The notes: generated by a model not told the origin, from the letters alone. Counted from the first letter of the stretch, positions 17,445 through 26,609 are shown. The stretch is DNA of 64,000 bases from Salipaludibacillus sp047795645 (GCF_047795645.1 NZ_CP181045.1:496001-560000), one strand, 5' to 3'. Program-made: numbers and translations.

Positions 17445-19232
17445 ATGAAAACCTATAAGTCGAGAGAAGAGGTTCCAGAAACAGAAAAGTGGGATTTAAA
17501 TGATATCTATGTGTCACTCGAGGAGTGGGAAAGGGATTATCAAAAAATAGAAAAAAATGTAGCTGAACTGCAAACTTTTGATGGGAAAATTAATGATGGC
17601 AAAACGCTTTATAACTTTTTGCATAAAGAAGAACTCGTTGAAACATTGTTTAAGAACGTCTTTGTATACGCAAAGCTAAGTGGTGATCTTGATACAAGAG
17701 AAACACTACCTCAATCGTTATTAGAAAAGGCGAGTCAACTTGGTGTGAAGCTGAATTCGGCTACGTCCTTCTTTACGCCTTTTCTTTTAGGGTTAGAAAA
17801 AAGCACATTAGATAAATATATCGAGGAAGATTCTCGCTTAGATTATTTTAAAGACGATTTGTACGATGCTTATCGATATAAAAAGCACGTATTAAGTAAA
17901 GAAAAAGAAGAACTATTATCTCAATTAGGGGAATCCCTTTCTTCACCAAGTAGGACCTTCGGAATGATAAACAATGCCGACATCAAATTTGGCGAAGTAA
18001 CCGATGATGATGGAAACAAAGTGGAGCTTACTCGAGGAATGTACTCGAAATTAATGGAAGAGGATGATCGTTCGAAGCGTGAAGAAGCTTACAACGCTTA
18101 TTACAAACCTTATGTACAGCTGAAGAATTCAATTGCTTCAACATTGTCCGCTGCGATAAAAAATAATGTGACACTGTCGAAAGTAAGAAGTTATCCTTCT
18201 GCACTAGAAAAATCTTTATTTGCTAATAAGGTTCCAAAAGAGGTTTATGAAAATTTGATTCAAACGACAAAAGATAACCTTCAATCGATGTATCGCTATA
18301 CCGAATTACGAAAAAAGACGTTAGGTGTAAACGAATTAAGACAATATGATTTAGCTGTTCCTTTGGTAAATGGAGTGAAAGAAGACATTTCTTTCGATGA
18401 TGCTTACCAAATGATGTTAGATGCATTATCTCCTCTTGGAAGTGACTATATTAATGTATTGCAAGAAATGAAAAGTGAGAGGTATATTGATGTCCGTGAA
18501 ACTCCAGGAAAAAGTTCAGGTGCTTATAACTTAGGGCTTTATGGGATTCATCCGTTTGTATTATTGAATCATCAGGATGACTTGAATAGCTTATTTACGT
18601 TGGCGCATGAAATGGGGCACGCGATGCATAGTCACTATTCAAATACACACCAGCCACAAATTACAGCCGGATATACGATTTTTGTTGCAGAAGTGGCGTC
18701 TACGGTAAATGAAGTGTTGTTAATTAACTTCTTATTGAAAAATGCGAAAAATGAAGAATATCGAAAGTATTTATTAAATCACTTTATTGATCAATTTAAG
18801 GGAACATTTTTTACACAAGTGATGTTTGCAGAGTTTGAAAAGAAGACGCATGAACGTGCTGAAAAGCAAGAGTCTTTAAATGCAGAATCTTTCAGCGAAT
18901 TGTATGAAGCGTTATTTCAAGAGTATAACGGAGATTCACTCGTGTTAGAGGAACAAACGAAATATGGTTGGGCAAGAATTCCCCATTTTTATCGGCCATT
19001 TTACGTCTATCAATATGCAACAGGTTTCGCCGCTGCCATCGCCATTGCTAACAAGATATTGAATGGTGATGAAGAAGTACTTGCAAACTACCAGGAATTT
19101 TTGAAGAGCGGTAGTTCGGATTATCCGATTGAATTATTGAAGAAAACAGGGGTCGATTTAACGAGTCCAGAACCGATTGAAGATGCACTCAGCCTCTTCG
19201 CAGAATTGGTCGACGAATTCTCGAAACTATAG
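17445..19232 (+). CDS. pepF: Oligoendopeptidase F (M3 family)
   Basis: A cytoplasmic zinc peptidase of 595 aa, the usual PepF length. The metal site LAHEMGHAMHSHYS (HExxH) is near residue 387, followed by the downstream Glu in VAEVASTVNEVLL that provides the third ligand. The N-terminal oligopeptidase F domain spans about residues 110-180. ATG 17445 follows GAGAGGAG. It trims short peptides in the cytosol. It stands alone with its own terminator. Confidence 0.95.
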   Translation: MKTYKSREEVPETEKWDLNDIYVSLEEWERDYQKIEKNVAELQTFDGKINDGKTLYNFLHKEELVETLFKNVFVYAKLSGDLDTRETLPQSLLEKASQLGVKLNSATSFFTPFLLGLEKSTLDKYIEEDSRLDYFKDDLYDAYRYKKHVLSKEKEELLSQLGESLSSPSRTFGMINNADIKFGEVTDDDGNKVELTRGMYSKLMEEDDRSKREEAYNAYYKPYVQLKNSIASTLSAAIKNNVTLSKVRSYPSALEKSLFANKVPKEVYENLIQTTKDNLQSMYRYTELRKKTLGVNELRQYDLAVPLVNGVKEDISFDDAYQMMLDALSPLGSDYINVLQEMKSERYIDVRETPGKSSGAYNLGLYGIHPFVLLNHQDDLNSLFTLAHEMGHAMHSHYSNTHQPQITAGYTIFVAEVASTVNEVLLINFLLKNAKNEEYRKYLLNHFIDQFKGTFFTQVMFAEFEKKTHERAEKQESLNAESFSELYEALFQEYNGDSLVLEEQTKYGWARIPHFYRPFYVYQYATGFAAAIAIANKILNGDEEVLANYQEFLKSGSSDYPIELLKKTGVDLTSPEPIEDALSLFAELVDEFSKL

Positions 19233-19249
19233 CCTTGCACATAGCCTAA

Positions 19250-19286
19250 AGGAGTTCTCATGAAAAAATGTGAGAGCTCCTATTTT
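19250..19286 (+). terminator. Terminator of pepF
   Basis: AGGAGTTCTCAT and ATGTGAGAGCTCCT form a stem with one bulge, followed by TATTTT. Confidence 0.85.
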
Positions 19287-19287
19287 G

Positions 19288-19356
19288 TACTTTAAGAATG
19301 TTTAACTTCGCTAAAGGATTAAAGTATAAAATAAACTAAGGCTTTCTAATTTCTAT
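19288..19356 (+). repeat. 95-bp dispersed repeat, copy 3 (truncated)
   Basis: The first 69 bp match the family (TACTTTAAGAATG to AAACTAAGGCTTTC). The 3' third with the CTTGGC hairpin is missing. It begins directly after the pepF terminator, as copies 1 and 2 follow theirs. Confidence 0.8.
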
Positions 19357-19454
19357 TATTAGAAGAATCAATAGTGTCTAACCAAGTATAATTTATAATT
19401 ATTGAAAAATTCATAAACTGAATAGGGTGCCATTTGGAAATGAGGGAGTGTGAG

Positions 19455-19538
19455 ATGAAGAGAATATCAAAAACAAAAGGATAGTTTGATGTTTTTGAAG
19501 AAAAGTTAGTTAATAAGATCGATGATTTAGAAGACTAA
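19455..19538 (+). pseudogene. Short frame with in-frame TAG, possible gene remnant
   Basis: ATG 19455 after GAGGGAGTGTGAG opens a 27-codon frame broken by TAG at codon 10. The frame resumes with FDVFEEKLVNKIDDLED before TAA. A hairpin terminator follows at 19575. It may be the relic of a small gene. The rest of 19233-19862 has only the repeat, terminators and the upstream region of the MFS gene. Confidence 0.3.
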
Positions 19539-19574
19539 AGACAGAAGTCGCACTTAAAATGGAACAATGATGAA

Positions 19575-19607
19575 AGGAAGCAGATTTTTTTCTGTTTCCT
19601 TTTTTTG
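19575..19607 (+). terminator. Hairpin terminator
   Basis: AGGAAGCAGA and TCTGTTTCCT pair (one mismatch), followed by seven T residues. It would close any transcript of the broken small frame before it. Confidence 0.75.
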
Positions 19608-19862
19608 TACGTGAGTTAGACGTAACATATGGTGACCAGATACCTCTTCAGACTGGTGATTAAGAAGGGTTTTCTCTAAATATACATACAAAACATTGTA
19701 AGATAATCTATCTATATTCCATACAAATTAGCTATTTTGTGGCAATCTATGACTTGTGTACTTGTGAAAATGATGAGTTAAAAAGTGATGTATTCACGAA
19801 AATATCTATTGATAACACTTAGTATGTTCTTGTAAACGAGCATGTATGGAGGGTAAAAGACA

Positions 19863-21089
19863 TTGGGGCAAGAAAGAGTTAACAAACGATTTTTAGCGAT
19901 TACTACGATAGGAATGATTATTGCGTTTACAGCATGGGCTGCTTTTTCACCGTTAATTAATCACTTTGGAGAAATGTATCATCTTTCAGCAACACAACAA
20001 AGTATGTTGGTAGCTATTCCAGTTTTATTAGGATCAATTATGAGGGTTCCGTTTGGAATATTAACCGAAAAATATGGCGGTCGGAAAATGTATACAGCTC
20101 TTATGTTGTTTCTAGTTCTGCCATTATTAGCGTCAGGTTTTGCTCAATCGTATTTGATGCTTTTGGTGTGTGCGTTATTTCTCGGGATGGCAGGGACGGC
20201 TTTCGCCATCTCGATGACATTTGTTTCGAAATGGACTCCGAAAGAAAAGCAGGGAACGGCATTAGGAATAAACGCGATAGGGAATGTAGGAACAGCGGTG
20301 GCTACATTTACGCTTCCATCGATTGCTTTGTTATGGGGTGTCGAATGGGTTTTTTGGAGCTTAATTATACCGGTCGTGATCATGGCAGCTGTCATCTGGT
20401 TTTACACGCCTGAAACACCAAAATCGAAAGCGAACCGTACGGTAAGAGAAGAATTAACTATATTGAGATTTAAAGATACTTGGATTCTTTCTTTGTTTTA
20501 TTTTGTAACGTTCGGTATCTTTGTTGCTCTAGGGATTTACTTACCAACGTTACTGATAAATTTATTCGAATTATCCGCAGTTGACGCAGGCATGAGAGCG
20601 GCAGGCTTTGTTGTTCTGGCAACACTCGCCAGGCCAGTCGGTGGTTATATCGCGGATAGGTTTGATCCTGGGAAGATGTTAACTGTTGTGTTTATCGGAA
20701 TTATTGCTTGTGGCCTGTTGCTATCAGTGGCAATAGAAAATCTCATAATAATGACTCTAGCTTGTTTACTGTTGGCGATTGTAACAGGTGTAGGCTGTGG
20801 AACAGTTTTTAAGATGGTCCCAAGTATGTTTCCAAAATCTACTGGAGCTGTGACAGGAATTGTTGGAGCTGCAGGAGGTCTTGGTGGTTTTTTTCCACCG
20901 ATTATGTTGGGGATTATTAAAGACCAAACCGGAGCATACAGCATTGGTTTTGTTTTGCTTGTGATTGTTACTATCTTTTGCTTATGGCTAAATAAACGTG
21001 AATATGACACTGGAACGAAGCCAACCGCAAGTCGGAAAACAAGCAAAAGGAAGCGCAGGGACGGTTCTCTTGCTTCCGTTTCAAAATAA
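19863..21089 (+). CDS. Nitrate/nitrite porter-type MFS transporter
   Basis: A protein of 408 aa with 12 predicted membrane helices. The N-terminal TAWAAFSPLINHFGE and the glycine-rich GIGNVGTAVA / AAGGLGGFFPP segments resemble the NNP (NarK/NasA) branch, in which such glycine-rich signatures line the anion path. TTG 19863 is the start, with GGAGGG about 9 nt upstream. Probable role: nitrate uptake or nitrite export; no nitrate reductase is in the window. The last ten codons (RKRRDGSLAS and on) are read from a REP-like repeat that has taken over the 3' end, so the native C-terminus has been replaced or extended. Confidence 0.85.
   Translation: MGQERVNKRFLAITTIGMIIAFTAWAAFSPLINHFGEMYHLSATQQSMLVAIPVLLGSIMRVPFGILTEKYGGRKMYTALMLFLVLPLLASGFAQSYLMLLVCALFLGMAGTAFAISMTFVSKWTPKEKQGTALGINAIGNVGTAVATFTLPSIALLWGVEWVFWSLIIPVVIMAAVIWFYTPETPKSKANRTVREELTILRFKDTWILSLFYFVTFGIFVALGIYLPTLLINLFELSAVDAGMRAAGFVVLATLARPVGGYIADRFDPGKMLTVVFIGIIACGLLLSVAIENLIIMTLACLLLAIVTGVGCGTVFKMVPSMFPKSTGAVTGIVGAAGGLGGFFPPIMLGIIKDQTGAYSIGFVLLVIVTIFCLWLNKREYDTGTKPTASRKTSKRKRRDGSLASVSK
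21049..21077 (+). repeat. REP-like element inside the MFS gene 3' end
   Basis: GGAAGC, the AGGGACGGTTCT core and GCTTCC lie in frame within the coding sequence of the nitrate-type porter, 12 bp before its stop. Confidence 0.85.
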
Positions 21090-21110
21090 ATAAGAAGAAG
21101 CATATATATA

Positions 21111-21158
21111 AACGGAGTATGAAAGCACTTAAAGACAAGTGGCTTCATACTCCGTTTT
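21111..21158. terminator. Bidirectional terminator
   Basis: AACGGAGTATGAA and TTCATACTCCGTT form a long stem between convergent genes, with A and T runs outside. Confidence 0.88.
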
Positions 21159-21170
21159 GATTGATAATAT

Positions 21171-21731
21171 TTACTTTTTCAAAGCACTTAATTTGTCTGC
21201 AATCGTTTGACTAATCAGTTCGTAGTCTTTTTCCCCATCAAAATAGATCGGTTTTCCGAATGTGACAGTCGCCTTACTAAACCACTTCTTATTTGTTGTT
21301 CCATCAATGTATGCAGGGATGACAGGAGCACCACTTTTAGAGACAATAAAACCAATCCCTTTTTTTGGTTCTTGCATATCGTCGGTCTGACTTCGGCTGC
21401 CTTCAATAAATATCGAAAAGATTTGACCGTCTTTTAAAAGTTTCAAGGAATGTCTTAACGACTTTATATCGGCTTTTTCTCGATTAACTGGGAAGGCACC
21501 CATTTCAGTTATTAACCACGCTAACCATCTTTTTTGGAAGAGACTTTCTTTAGCCATTATGTACAATTTTCTAGGTGTGTGCGTGCCAACTACTAGGGAA
21601 TCCCAGTTACTACGATGGTTCATGGCGATAATGACGCCACCTTCTGGTATATTTTTGACTCCTTGAACTTTCAAACGAAAACGTAAATGCGTGATCCAGT
21701 ACATTGTAAAAACAACTATTTTATAAACCAT
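21171..21731 (-). CDS. plsC: 1-acyl-glycerol-3-phosphate acyltransferase (PlsC family)
   Basis: A protein of 186 aa. An N-terminal hydrophobic helix precedes the catalytic HX4D motif NHRSNWDSL (about residue 37) and the substrate-binding FIEGSRSQ, both diagnostic of PlsC-type acyltransferases. ATG is preceded by AAAGGTG. It should transfer a second acyl chain to lysophosphatidate in membrane lipid synthesis. It is shorter than many PlsC proteins but the core is complete. Its terminator is shared with the MFS gene. Confidence 0.9.
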   Translation of the reverse strand: MVYKIVVFTMYWITHLRFRLKVQGVKNIPEGGVIIAMNHRSNWDSLVVGTHTPRKLYIMAKESLFQKRWLAWLITEMGAFPVNREKADIKSLRHSLKLLKDGQIFSIFIEGSRSQTDDMQEPKKGIGFIVSKSGAPVIPAYIDGTTNKKWFSKATVTFGKPIYFDGEKDYELISQTIADKLSALKK

Positions 21732-21768
21732 GTTTTTTCACCTTTTTCTATGTTGTAAATATTTTTTT

Positions 21769-21860
21769 ACTTTAAGAATGTTTAACTTAGCTAAAGGATT
21801 AAAGTATAAGATAAAGTAAGGCTTTCGCCATGAGGACTTGGCGATAAGCCAAGTTTTTCT
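21769..21860 (+). repeat. 95-bp structured dispersed repeat, copy 4
   Basis: A full copy with the best terminator-like end (ACTTGGCGATAAGCCAAGTTTTTCT) and the alternative pairing GGCTTTCGCC with GGCGATAAGCC. It lies just upstream of plsC, in the opposite orientation to that gene. The following 270 bp, up to the methyltransferase, shows no gene. Confidence 0.85.
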
Positions 21861-22139
21861 GAAATATTGTTCTTACATAGCCTGTTTTCAGAGACATGCG
21901 TAACTCTATCTAACTGCTAATCAATACGATTATTACAGAAGTAAGGAGAGAAAAAGATATATTCGTAAAATTTTGAGAACATTCCTTGTAATATTTTATC
22001 AGTGGTTGCGAAATAAATCTATATAAAGCGGTAGAATACTTTAATAGAAGCCAGATATATTTATAGAGTTTAATGCCTAAAAGCAGTAATATAGTAAATA
22101 TCTTCCTTATAGTTAGTGGAAGGGGAATGGAGGGCGAGA

Positions 22140-22904
22140 ATGAAAGATATGTGGGATGCAAATTTATATGATGGAAAACACTCGTTTGTTTCTATGTTGG
22201 GTAATGACTTATTGGACATGCTAGCACCGAAACAAGGAGAACAAATTCTTGACATTGGTTGTGGAACAGGCGATTTGGCGAATGAATTACAAGAGCAGCA
22301 AGTAAAAGTAATTGGGATTGATAAATCCGAAAATATGGTGCAACAAGCAAAGAATAAATACCCACAGATAACCTTTCTAGTTAAGGATGCAGTTGATCTG
22401 AAATACACGAGCGAATTTGATGCTATTTTTTCTAACGCGACACTTCATTGGGTGAAAACTCCGAAACAGGCTTTAAATTGTATATACAAAAGCTTAAAAA
22501 CAGGAGGGAGATTTGTTGCGGAATTTGGTGGTAAGGGGAATGTACAACAAATAACCAATGAAATTTTCAATCAATATAGGGAGTTAGGACTGGAAATAGA
22601 AGTAAGTCGTTTTCCGTGGTATTTTCCGAGTATAGCTGAATATACAACGATTATGGAAGAAGTGGGATTTAGAGTGACGTTTGCACAACACTTTGATCGA
22701 CCAACAGCATTAGATGCGAATTCAGGTTTAAGAAATTGGATTGAAATGTTCGCTAGTAGTTTGTTTGAAGGCCAATCTGAAAATGTGAAAGAGAAAATGA
22801 TTGTTGGTGTCGAAAAAAACTTGAAAGAAACGTTATATCAAGAGGAACATTGGATAGCAGATTATAAAAGGATTCGTGTCGTTGGTTTTAAAGAGGATAT
22901 TTAG
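22140..22904 (+). CDS. Class I SAM-dependent methyltransferase
   Basis: A protein of 254 aa with the SAM-binding motif LDIGCGTGDLANEL near residue 38, motif II acidic VIGIDKSENMV, and the FDAIFSNATLHWV motif resembling trans-aconitate 2-methyltransferases. Start ATG 22140 follows GGAGGGCGAGA; upstream in-frame GTG 22116 has no ribosome site. Small-molecule methylation in the cytosol is likely; the substrate is unknown. It stands alone with its own terminator. Confidence 0.85.
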   Translation: MKDMWDANLYDGKHSFVSMLGNDLLDMLAPKQGEQILDIGCGTGDLANELQEQQVKVIGIDKSENMVQQAKNKYPQITFLVKDAVDLKYTSEFDAIFSNATLHWVKTPKQALNCIYKSLKTGGRFVAEFGGKGNVQQITNEIFNQYRELGLEIEVSRFPWYFPSIAEYTTIMEEVGFRVTFAQHFDRPTALDANSGLRNWIEMFASSLFEGQSENVKEKMIVGVEKNLKETLYQEEHWIADYKRIRVVGFKEDI

Positions 22905-22906
22905 CG

Positions 22907-22937
22907 GTTGGAACCTATCAGTGTGGGTTCCTTCTTC
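22907..22937 (+). terminator. Terminator after methyltransferase
   Basis: GGAACC and GGTTCC arms separated by about 10 nt, followed by a T/C-rich tail. Confidence 0.65.
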
Positions 22938-23148
22938 TATCGTAAAAAAATTGATTTTGAAAATGTACGTATTGTCCACATTCAATGAGACTATTACATA
23001 CTTTTACAATATTCATAAAATGTACTGATTTCATGAAGAAAATAATGAAAGATAGGAACAAATAGAGATATAACGAAGTATATTGAGCTTTCTCATGTTC
23101 AGAAAGATGATATTTGTAAGAATAAAAGAAAGGACACTTTGTCAGAGG

Positions 23149-23176
23149 TTTACTAGTAACTTTGATATGGTAAAAT
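23149..23176 (+). promoter_or_regulatory. Sigma-A-like promoter of SurA-N lipoprotein
   Basis: TTTACT (23149-23154) and TAAAAT (23171-23176) are 16 bp apart. The stretch TTTGATATG just before the -10 recurs before the paralogous gene at 29587. Confidence 0.55.
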
Positions 23177-23211
23177 AGTCAAAAAGACAATATTAAGTGA
23201 GGAGAATGACA

Positions 23212-24054
23212 TTGAATAAAAAATACTTATTAAGTTTAACCCTTGCCTTATCCGTATCTGTAATTGCTGCTTGCAGTAACGAAGATGAAGGTAATGTGGC
23301 TGAAGTAAACGAAGAAAATAATGAAGAAGTAGAAACGCAGGAGGAAGAACCTGTTGGAGATAATGAAGTCAATGAGGAAGTGGCTCTTGAAGACGCACTC
23401 GCAGAAGAGGAATTAGCTGAACAACCGGAAATGGACATGCCTGAGCCAGATTTAGAAAGTATCCCAGATGTTGTTGCAGAAGTAAATGGAGATGAAATAC
23501 CGAGAGATGAATTTGTTTCTATTTACCAACAGCAATTTCAGTATGCTACTATGATGGGTGGAGCAGAAGTTGACGAAGACCAAATGAAACAAGAACTTGC
23601 AGAAAACATGATTGGTACGCAACTCCTTATTCAAGAAGCAGACAGAAATGGTTTTGAAGCCACAGAAGATGAAGTAAATGAAACGCTCGATGAAATAGTT
23701 GCGCAAAATGGCCTTGAATCAAGGGAAGAGTTTTTTTCCATTGTAGGAGACCAAGGCATGGATGAAGATGAAATCATGTCTCAGTTGGAGACAGAAGTAA
23801 AAGTAGAGCAGCTTATTGCTAGTGAGCTAGGGGATAACGAGCCAACAGATGAAGAACTACAAGAATTTTATGATCAGATGGTTGCCCAACAAGAAGAAAT
23901 GGCTGGGGAGACCGAAGAAGAAATAGAAATACCATCTTTTGAAGAAGTAAAAGATGATCTTGTACAACATGTGAAGGATCAACAAGAAACGGAATTACTT
24001 CAAACGCTTATTGCAGAACTTCGTGAAGATGCAGATGTGACGATTTATCTTTAA
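23212..24054 (+). CDS. SurA-N-type chaperone lipoprotein, paralogue 1
   Basis: A protein of 280 aa. A lipoprotein signal ends with AACS, a very acidic linker runs to about residue 75, and a SurA/PrsA N-terminal-type helical domain follows (VVAEVNGDEIPRDEF onward). The C-terminal ending REDADVTIYL resembles parvulin-like foldases, but no peptidyl-prolyl isomerase domain is present. TTG 23212 is preferred: GAGGAG is 7 nt upstream and the resulting MNKK start matches the paralogue at 29587. Likely an extracytoplasmic chaperone or holdase. It is monocistronic with a strong terminator. Confidence 0.85.
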   Translation: MNKKYLLSLTLALSVSVIAACSNEDEGNVAEVNEENNEEVETQEEEPVGDNEVNEEVALEDALAEEELAEQPEMDMPEPDLESIPDVVAEVNGDEIPRDEFVSIYQQQFQYATMMGGAEVDEDQMKQELAENMIGTQLLIQEADRNGFEATEDEVNETLDEIVAQNGLESREEFFSIVGDQGMDEDEIMSQLETEVKVEQLIASELGDNEPTDEELQEFYDQMVAQQEEMAGETEEEIEIPSFEEVKDDLVQHVKDQQETELLQTLIAELREDADVTIYL

Positions 24055-24067
24055 TTTTATTTATATT

Positions 24068-24104
24068 AAAACCAGGTGCCATTCATTTGGACCTGGTTTT
24101 TTTG
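24068..24104 (+). terminator. Terminator after SurA-N paralogue 1
   Basis: AAACCAGGT and ACCTGGTTT form a perfect stem followed by T residues. Confidence 0.9.
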
Positions 24105-24209
24105 GTGTGCTAAGCTTGTAACAATCGTTATCGCTGTTTCGCTAGGATCGATTGGTATGATACATACATCTTAAAACATACAATCCTCACCCCATTGTTG
24201 CGAAAAACA

Positions 24210-25067
24210 TTATTTCCGTTTAGTATTAATGGCTTTTCTTATTTTAGACAATGATTTCTGCATTAATTCCTTTCGCCCGATACTAACATTGACATAAAGA
24301 CAATCAATAAGAGTTAATTGTGCAATACGAGAGGAGAGGGCTTCAGAACGGTAATCTGTTTCTTCAGCGATAGTATAAAGCGGAACATCGACGTTTTCAG
24401 CTAAAGGAGATTTCGCTAGCGTTGTAATTCCAATTGTTTTTGTCCCTTGCTGTTTGGCGATTTCCATGGCCTGGAGAATGTCCTGATTCGTGCCAGTATG
24501 AGAGATTAGTACGACGACATCATTCTTAGTGAGCTGAGAAGCAGACATGACTTGAAAGTGAGAGTCACTATAAGAAGCAGTTGGAATACCAGTGCGCATA
24601 AATTTGTGATGGGCATCCATCGCAATGATACCTGAGCCCCCATTTCCATAAAACTCAACACGATTAGCTTCGAGGATCAATTTGACGGCCTTTTTAAAAT
24701 CGTTCTCAGTTACAATAGATAAGGTCTCTTCCAACGTATGAATATTAGAATGGAACACTTTCTCGGCTACAAGCTGTTCATCATCTCCTTCTTGAATTGC
24801 TTCATGGATGTCTTTTATTCCTTTATCAACTTCGGATGCAAGCGCAATTTTCATCGCTTGATACCCCTTAAAACCAATTCGTTTACAGAAGCGGAACACG
24901 GTTGCTTCTGCTACGTTAAGGTTTTCTGCTACTTGGCTAATTGTCGAATGAATAATTATTTCAGGATGCTCTAAAATATAATCGGCAATTTTTCTTTCTT
25001 TATCTCGGAAGTCTCCATAGGAAGCGCGAATCCGATGTTTGCAATGGGTATTTTCATTTGCTGTCAT
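24210..25067 (-). CDS. MurR/RpiR-family sugar-phosphate regulator
   Basis: A protein of 285 aa. An N-terminal HTH of the RpiR type covers about residues 8-80 (IADYILEHPEIIIHSTISQVAENLNVAEATVFRFCKRIG). A C-terminal SIS sugar-phosphate isomerase-like domain spans about 125-265 (GNGGSGIIAMDAHHKF, DVVVLISHTGTNQD). Such proteins sense phosphosugars. It is divergent from a 6-phosphogluconate dehydrogenase gene with a palindrome between them, so it probably regulates that gene and itself in response to gluconate or pentose-phosphate intermediates. Confidence 0.9.
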   Translation of the reverse strand: MTANENTHCKHRIRASYGDFRDKERKIADYILEHPEIIIHSTISQVAENLNVAEATVFRFCKRIGFKGYQAMKIALASEVDKGIKDIHEAIQEGDDEQLVAEKVFHSNIHTLEETLSIVTENDFKKAVKLILEANRVEFYGNGGSGIIAMDAHHKFMRTGIPTASYSDSHFQVMSASQLTKNDVVVLISHTGTNQDILQAMEIAKQQGTKTIGITTLAKSPLAENVDVPLYTIAEETDYRSEALSSRIAQLTLIDCLYVNVSIGRKELMQKSLSKIRKAINTKRK

Positions 25068-25090
25068 TTGAGGTGCCCCTTTAAACGTGC

Positions 25091-25115
25091 GATTTCATTC
25101 ATTATAAATGAAATC
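25091..25115. promoter_or_regulatory. Candidate RpiR operator
   Basis: GATTTCATT (25091-25099) and AATGAAATC (25107-25115) form a perfect 9-bp inverted repeat with a 7-bp spacer, just upstream of the regulator. A second, shorter dyad GAAAT-3nt-ATTTC lies at 25188-25200, upstream of the dehydrogenase. Confidence 0.6.
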
Positions 25116-25227
25116 GGCCAATAAAAAAATTTTTTTCATAAAATAACTTGAAAAAGAAATAATACATCTTATAATGAGAGGTATTGAGAAATAAAATTTC
25201 ATTAAATTTTGAGAGAGGTGTGAAAAG

Positions 25228-26127
25228 ATGCAAATTGGATTAATAGGTCTTGGAAAAATGGGGTTTAATTTGGCAGAGAATATGTTAGACCATCATCACG
25301 AAGTAGTGGCGAATGATATTAATATTCATCAAGTAGACGAGATTGCTAAAAAGGGTGCGGTTTCAGCTTTCTCTGTTGAAGAAGTAGTCGAAAAGTTGCA
25401 ACGCCCTAGAGCAGTCTGGCTTATGGTACCATCTGGTAAAATTACAGAGAACCTTGTGGAAAAAATGTCTCAATTATTAGACAAGGGAGACATTCTTTTA
25501 GATGGAGGAAACTCGAATTATAAAGATTCTCTTAGAAGAGCAGAATTCCTCAAGGAAAAGGGAATTGACTTAATCGATGTTGGAACGAGTGGTGGAATTG
25601 AAGGGGCACGACACGGAGCATGTATGATGGTCGGTGGACCTATAAAAGCCGTGCAAAGATTGGAGAAAATTTTTACAGATACGACGATTGAAAATGGCTA
25701 TCATCATGCGGGAAAGACAGGTAGCGGTCACTTCTTGAAAATGATTCATAATGGAATCGAGTATGGCATGATGCAATCGATTGCTGAGGGATTTGATATT
25801 TTAGAGAAAAGTCCATTTGACTATGATTATGAAAAAGTTGCTAAAGTTTGGAATCACGGGTCAGTTATTCGTTCTTGGCTTATGGAACTTACAGAAAGCG
25901 CATTCTCTAAAGACCCAAAGCTAGATGATATTCGTGGAATCATGAATTCATCGGGAGAAGGAAAATGGACCGTAGAGACTGCACTTGATTTACAAACTGC
26001 CGCACCAGTTATCGCCTTGTCACTCATGATGCGATATCGATCTCTCGAGGATGATACATTTACTGGAAAGGTAGTTGCTGCGTTAAGAAATGAATTTGGC
26101 GGGCATGAAGTTCACAAAAAAGAGTAA
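25228..26127 (+). CDS. Decarboxylating 6-phosphogluconate dehydrogenase (short form)
   Basis: A protein of 299 aa, matching the short, usually NAD-linked branch (YqeC/GndA-like) rather than the 470-aa Gnd. The Rossmann motif MQIGLIGLGKMGFNLAENM opens the protein. GNSNYKDS, the catalytic DVGTSGGIEGARHGACMMVGG and Lys in GHFLKMIHNGIEYG are all present. It converts 6-phosphogluconate to ribulose-5-phosphate and CO2. Divergent from the RpiR regulator, which probably controls it. Confidence 0.92.
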   Translation: MQIGLIGLGKMGFNLAENMLDHHHEVVANDINIHQVDEIAKKGAVSAFSVEEVVEKLQRPRAVWLMVPSGKITENLVEKMSQLLDKGDILLDGGNSNYKDSLRRAEFLKEKGIDLIDVGTSGGIEGARHGACMMVGGPIKAVQRLEKIFTDTTIENGYHHAGKTGSGHFLKMIHNGIEYGMMQSIAEGFDILEKSPFDYDYEKVAKVWNHGSVIRSWLMELTESAFSKDPKLDDIRGIMNSSGEGKWTVETALDLQTAAPVIALSLMMRYRSLEDDTFTGKVVAALRNEFGGHEVHKKE

Positions 26128-26159
26128 ATGATAAACCTTACATGGAGATTATATTAACT

Positions 26160-26609
26160 TTATTGAACTATTAAGTAAGCAATCATTGGTCCATTATCAT
26201 CCATCGTTTCGTGTGCTGTGCATATGAGTTTGTACGTCCCAGATTCATTGAATTGCAGATTTAATAACGTTTCTTCGCCTTTTTTTACGGTGCCTTTCAC
26301 GTTTGTACCTTCAATAATAAATGGGTGTTCTTCACCGTTTACTCCAAATATACTAAGAGTGACCGGCTCTCCTTTAGGGATATGGATCGTACCAGGGTCC
26401 CAGCGATATGACTCGATTTCTTCTCCTGATTTAGTTTCTGATTTGAATTCACCAGTTACCATATTTATATGGTACGTTTCATTGTCATCCGCAGACATCG
26501 TTCCGCCAGTTAGGTGAGCTAATGGATTAAATAAAAAGAATCCAATTGCAAGAAATAATCCAAGCAAAGCACCAATGATCCATCTTCTTTTAACTGTAAT
26601 CAACTTCAT
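26160..26609 (-). CDS. Membrane-anchored cupredoxin
   Basis: A protein of 149 aa with one N-terminal membrane helix (about 10-30) and a single cupredoxin domain. Copper ligands are visible: His in GEEHPFIIEG and the late CTAHETM cluster (Cys, His, Met). This is type-1 copper rather than the CuA pattern of the lipoprotein at 1610. It faces the cell exterior. Probable role in electron transfer or copper handling. Its stop is 33 bp from the convergent dehydrogenase gene. Confidence 0.8.
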   Translation of the reverse strand: MKLITVKRRWIIGALLGLFLAIGFFLFNPLAHLTGGTMSADDNETYHINMVTGEFKSETKSGEEIESYRWDPGTIHIPKGEPVTLSIFGVNGEEHPFIIEGTNVKGTVKKGEETLLNLQFNESGTYKLICTAHETMDDNGPMIAYLIVQ

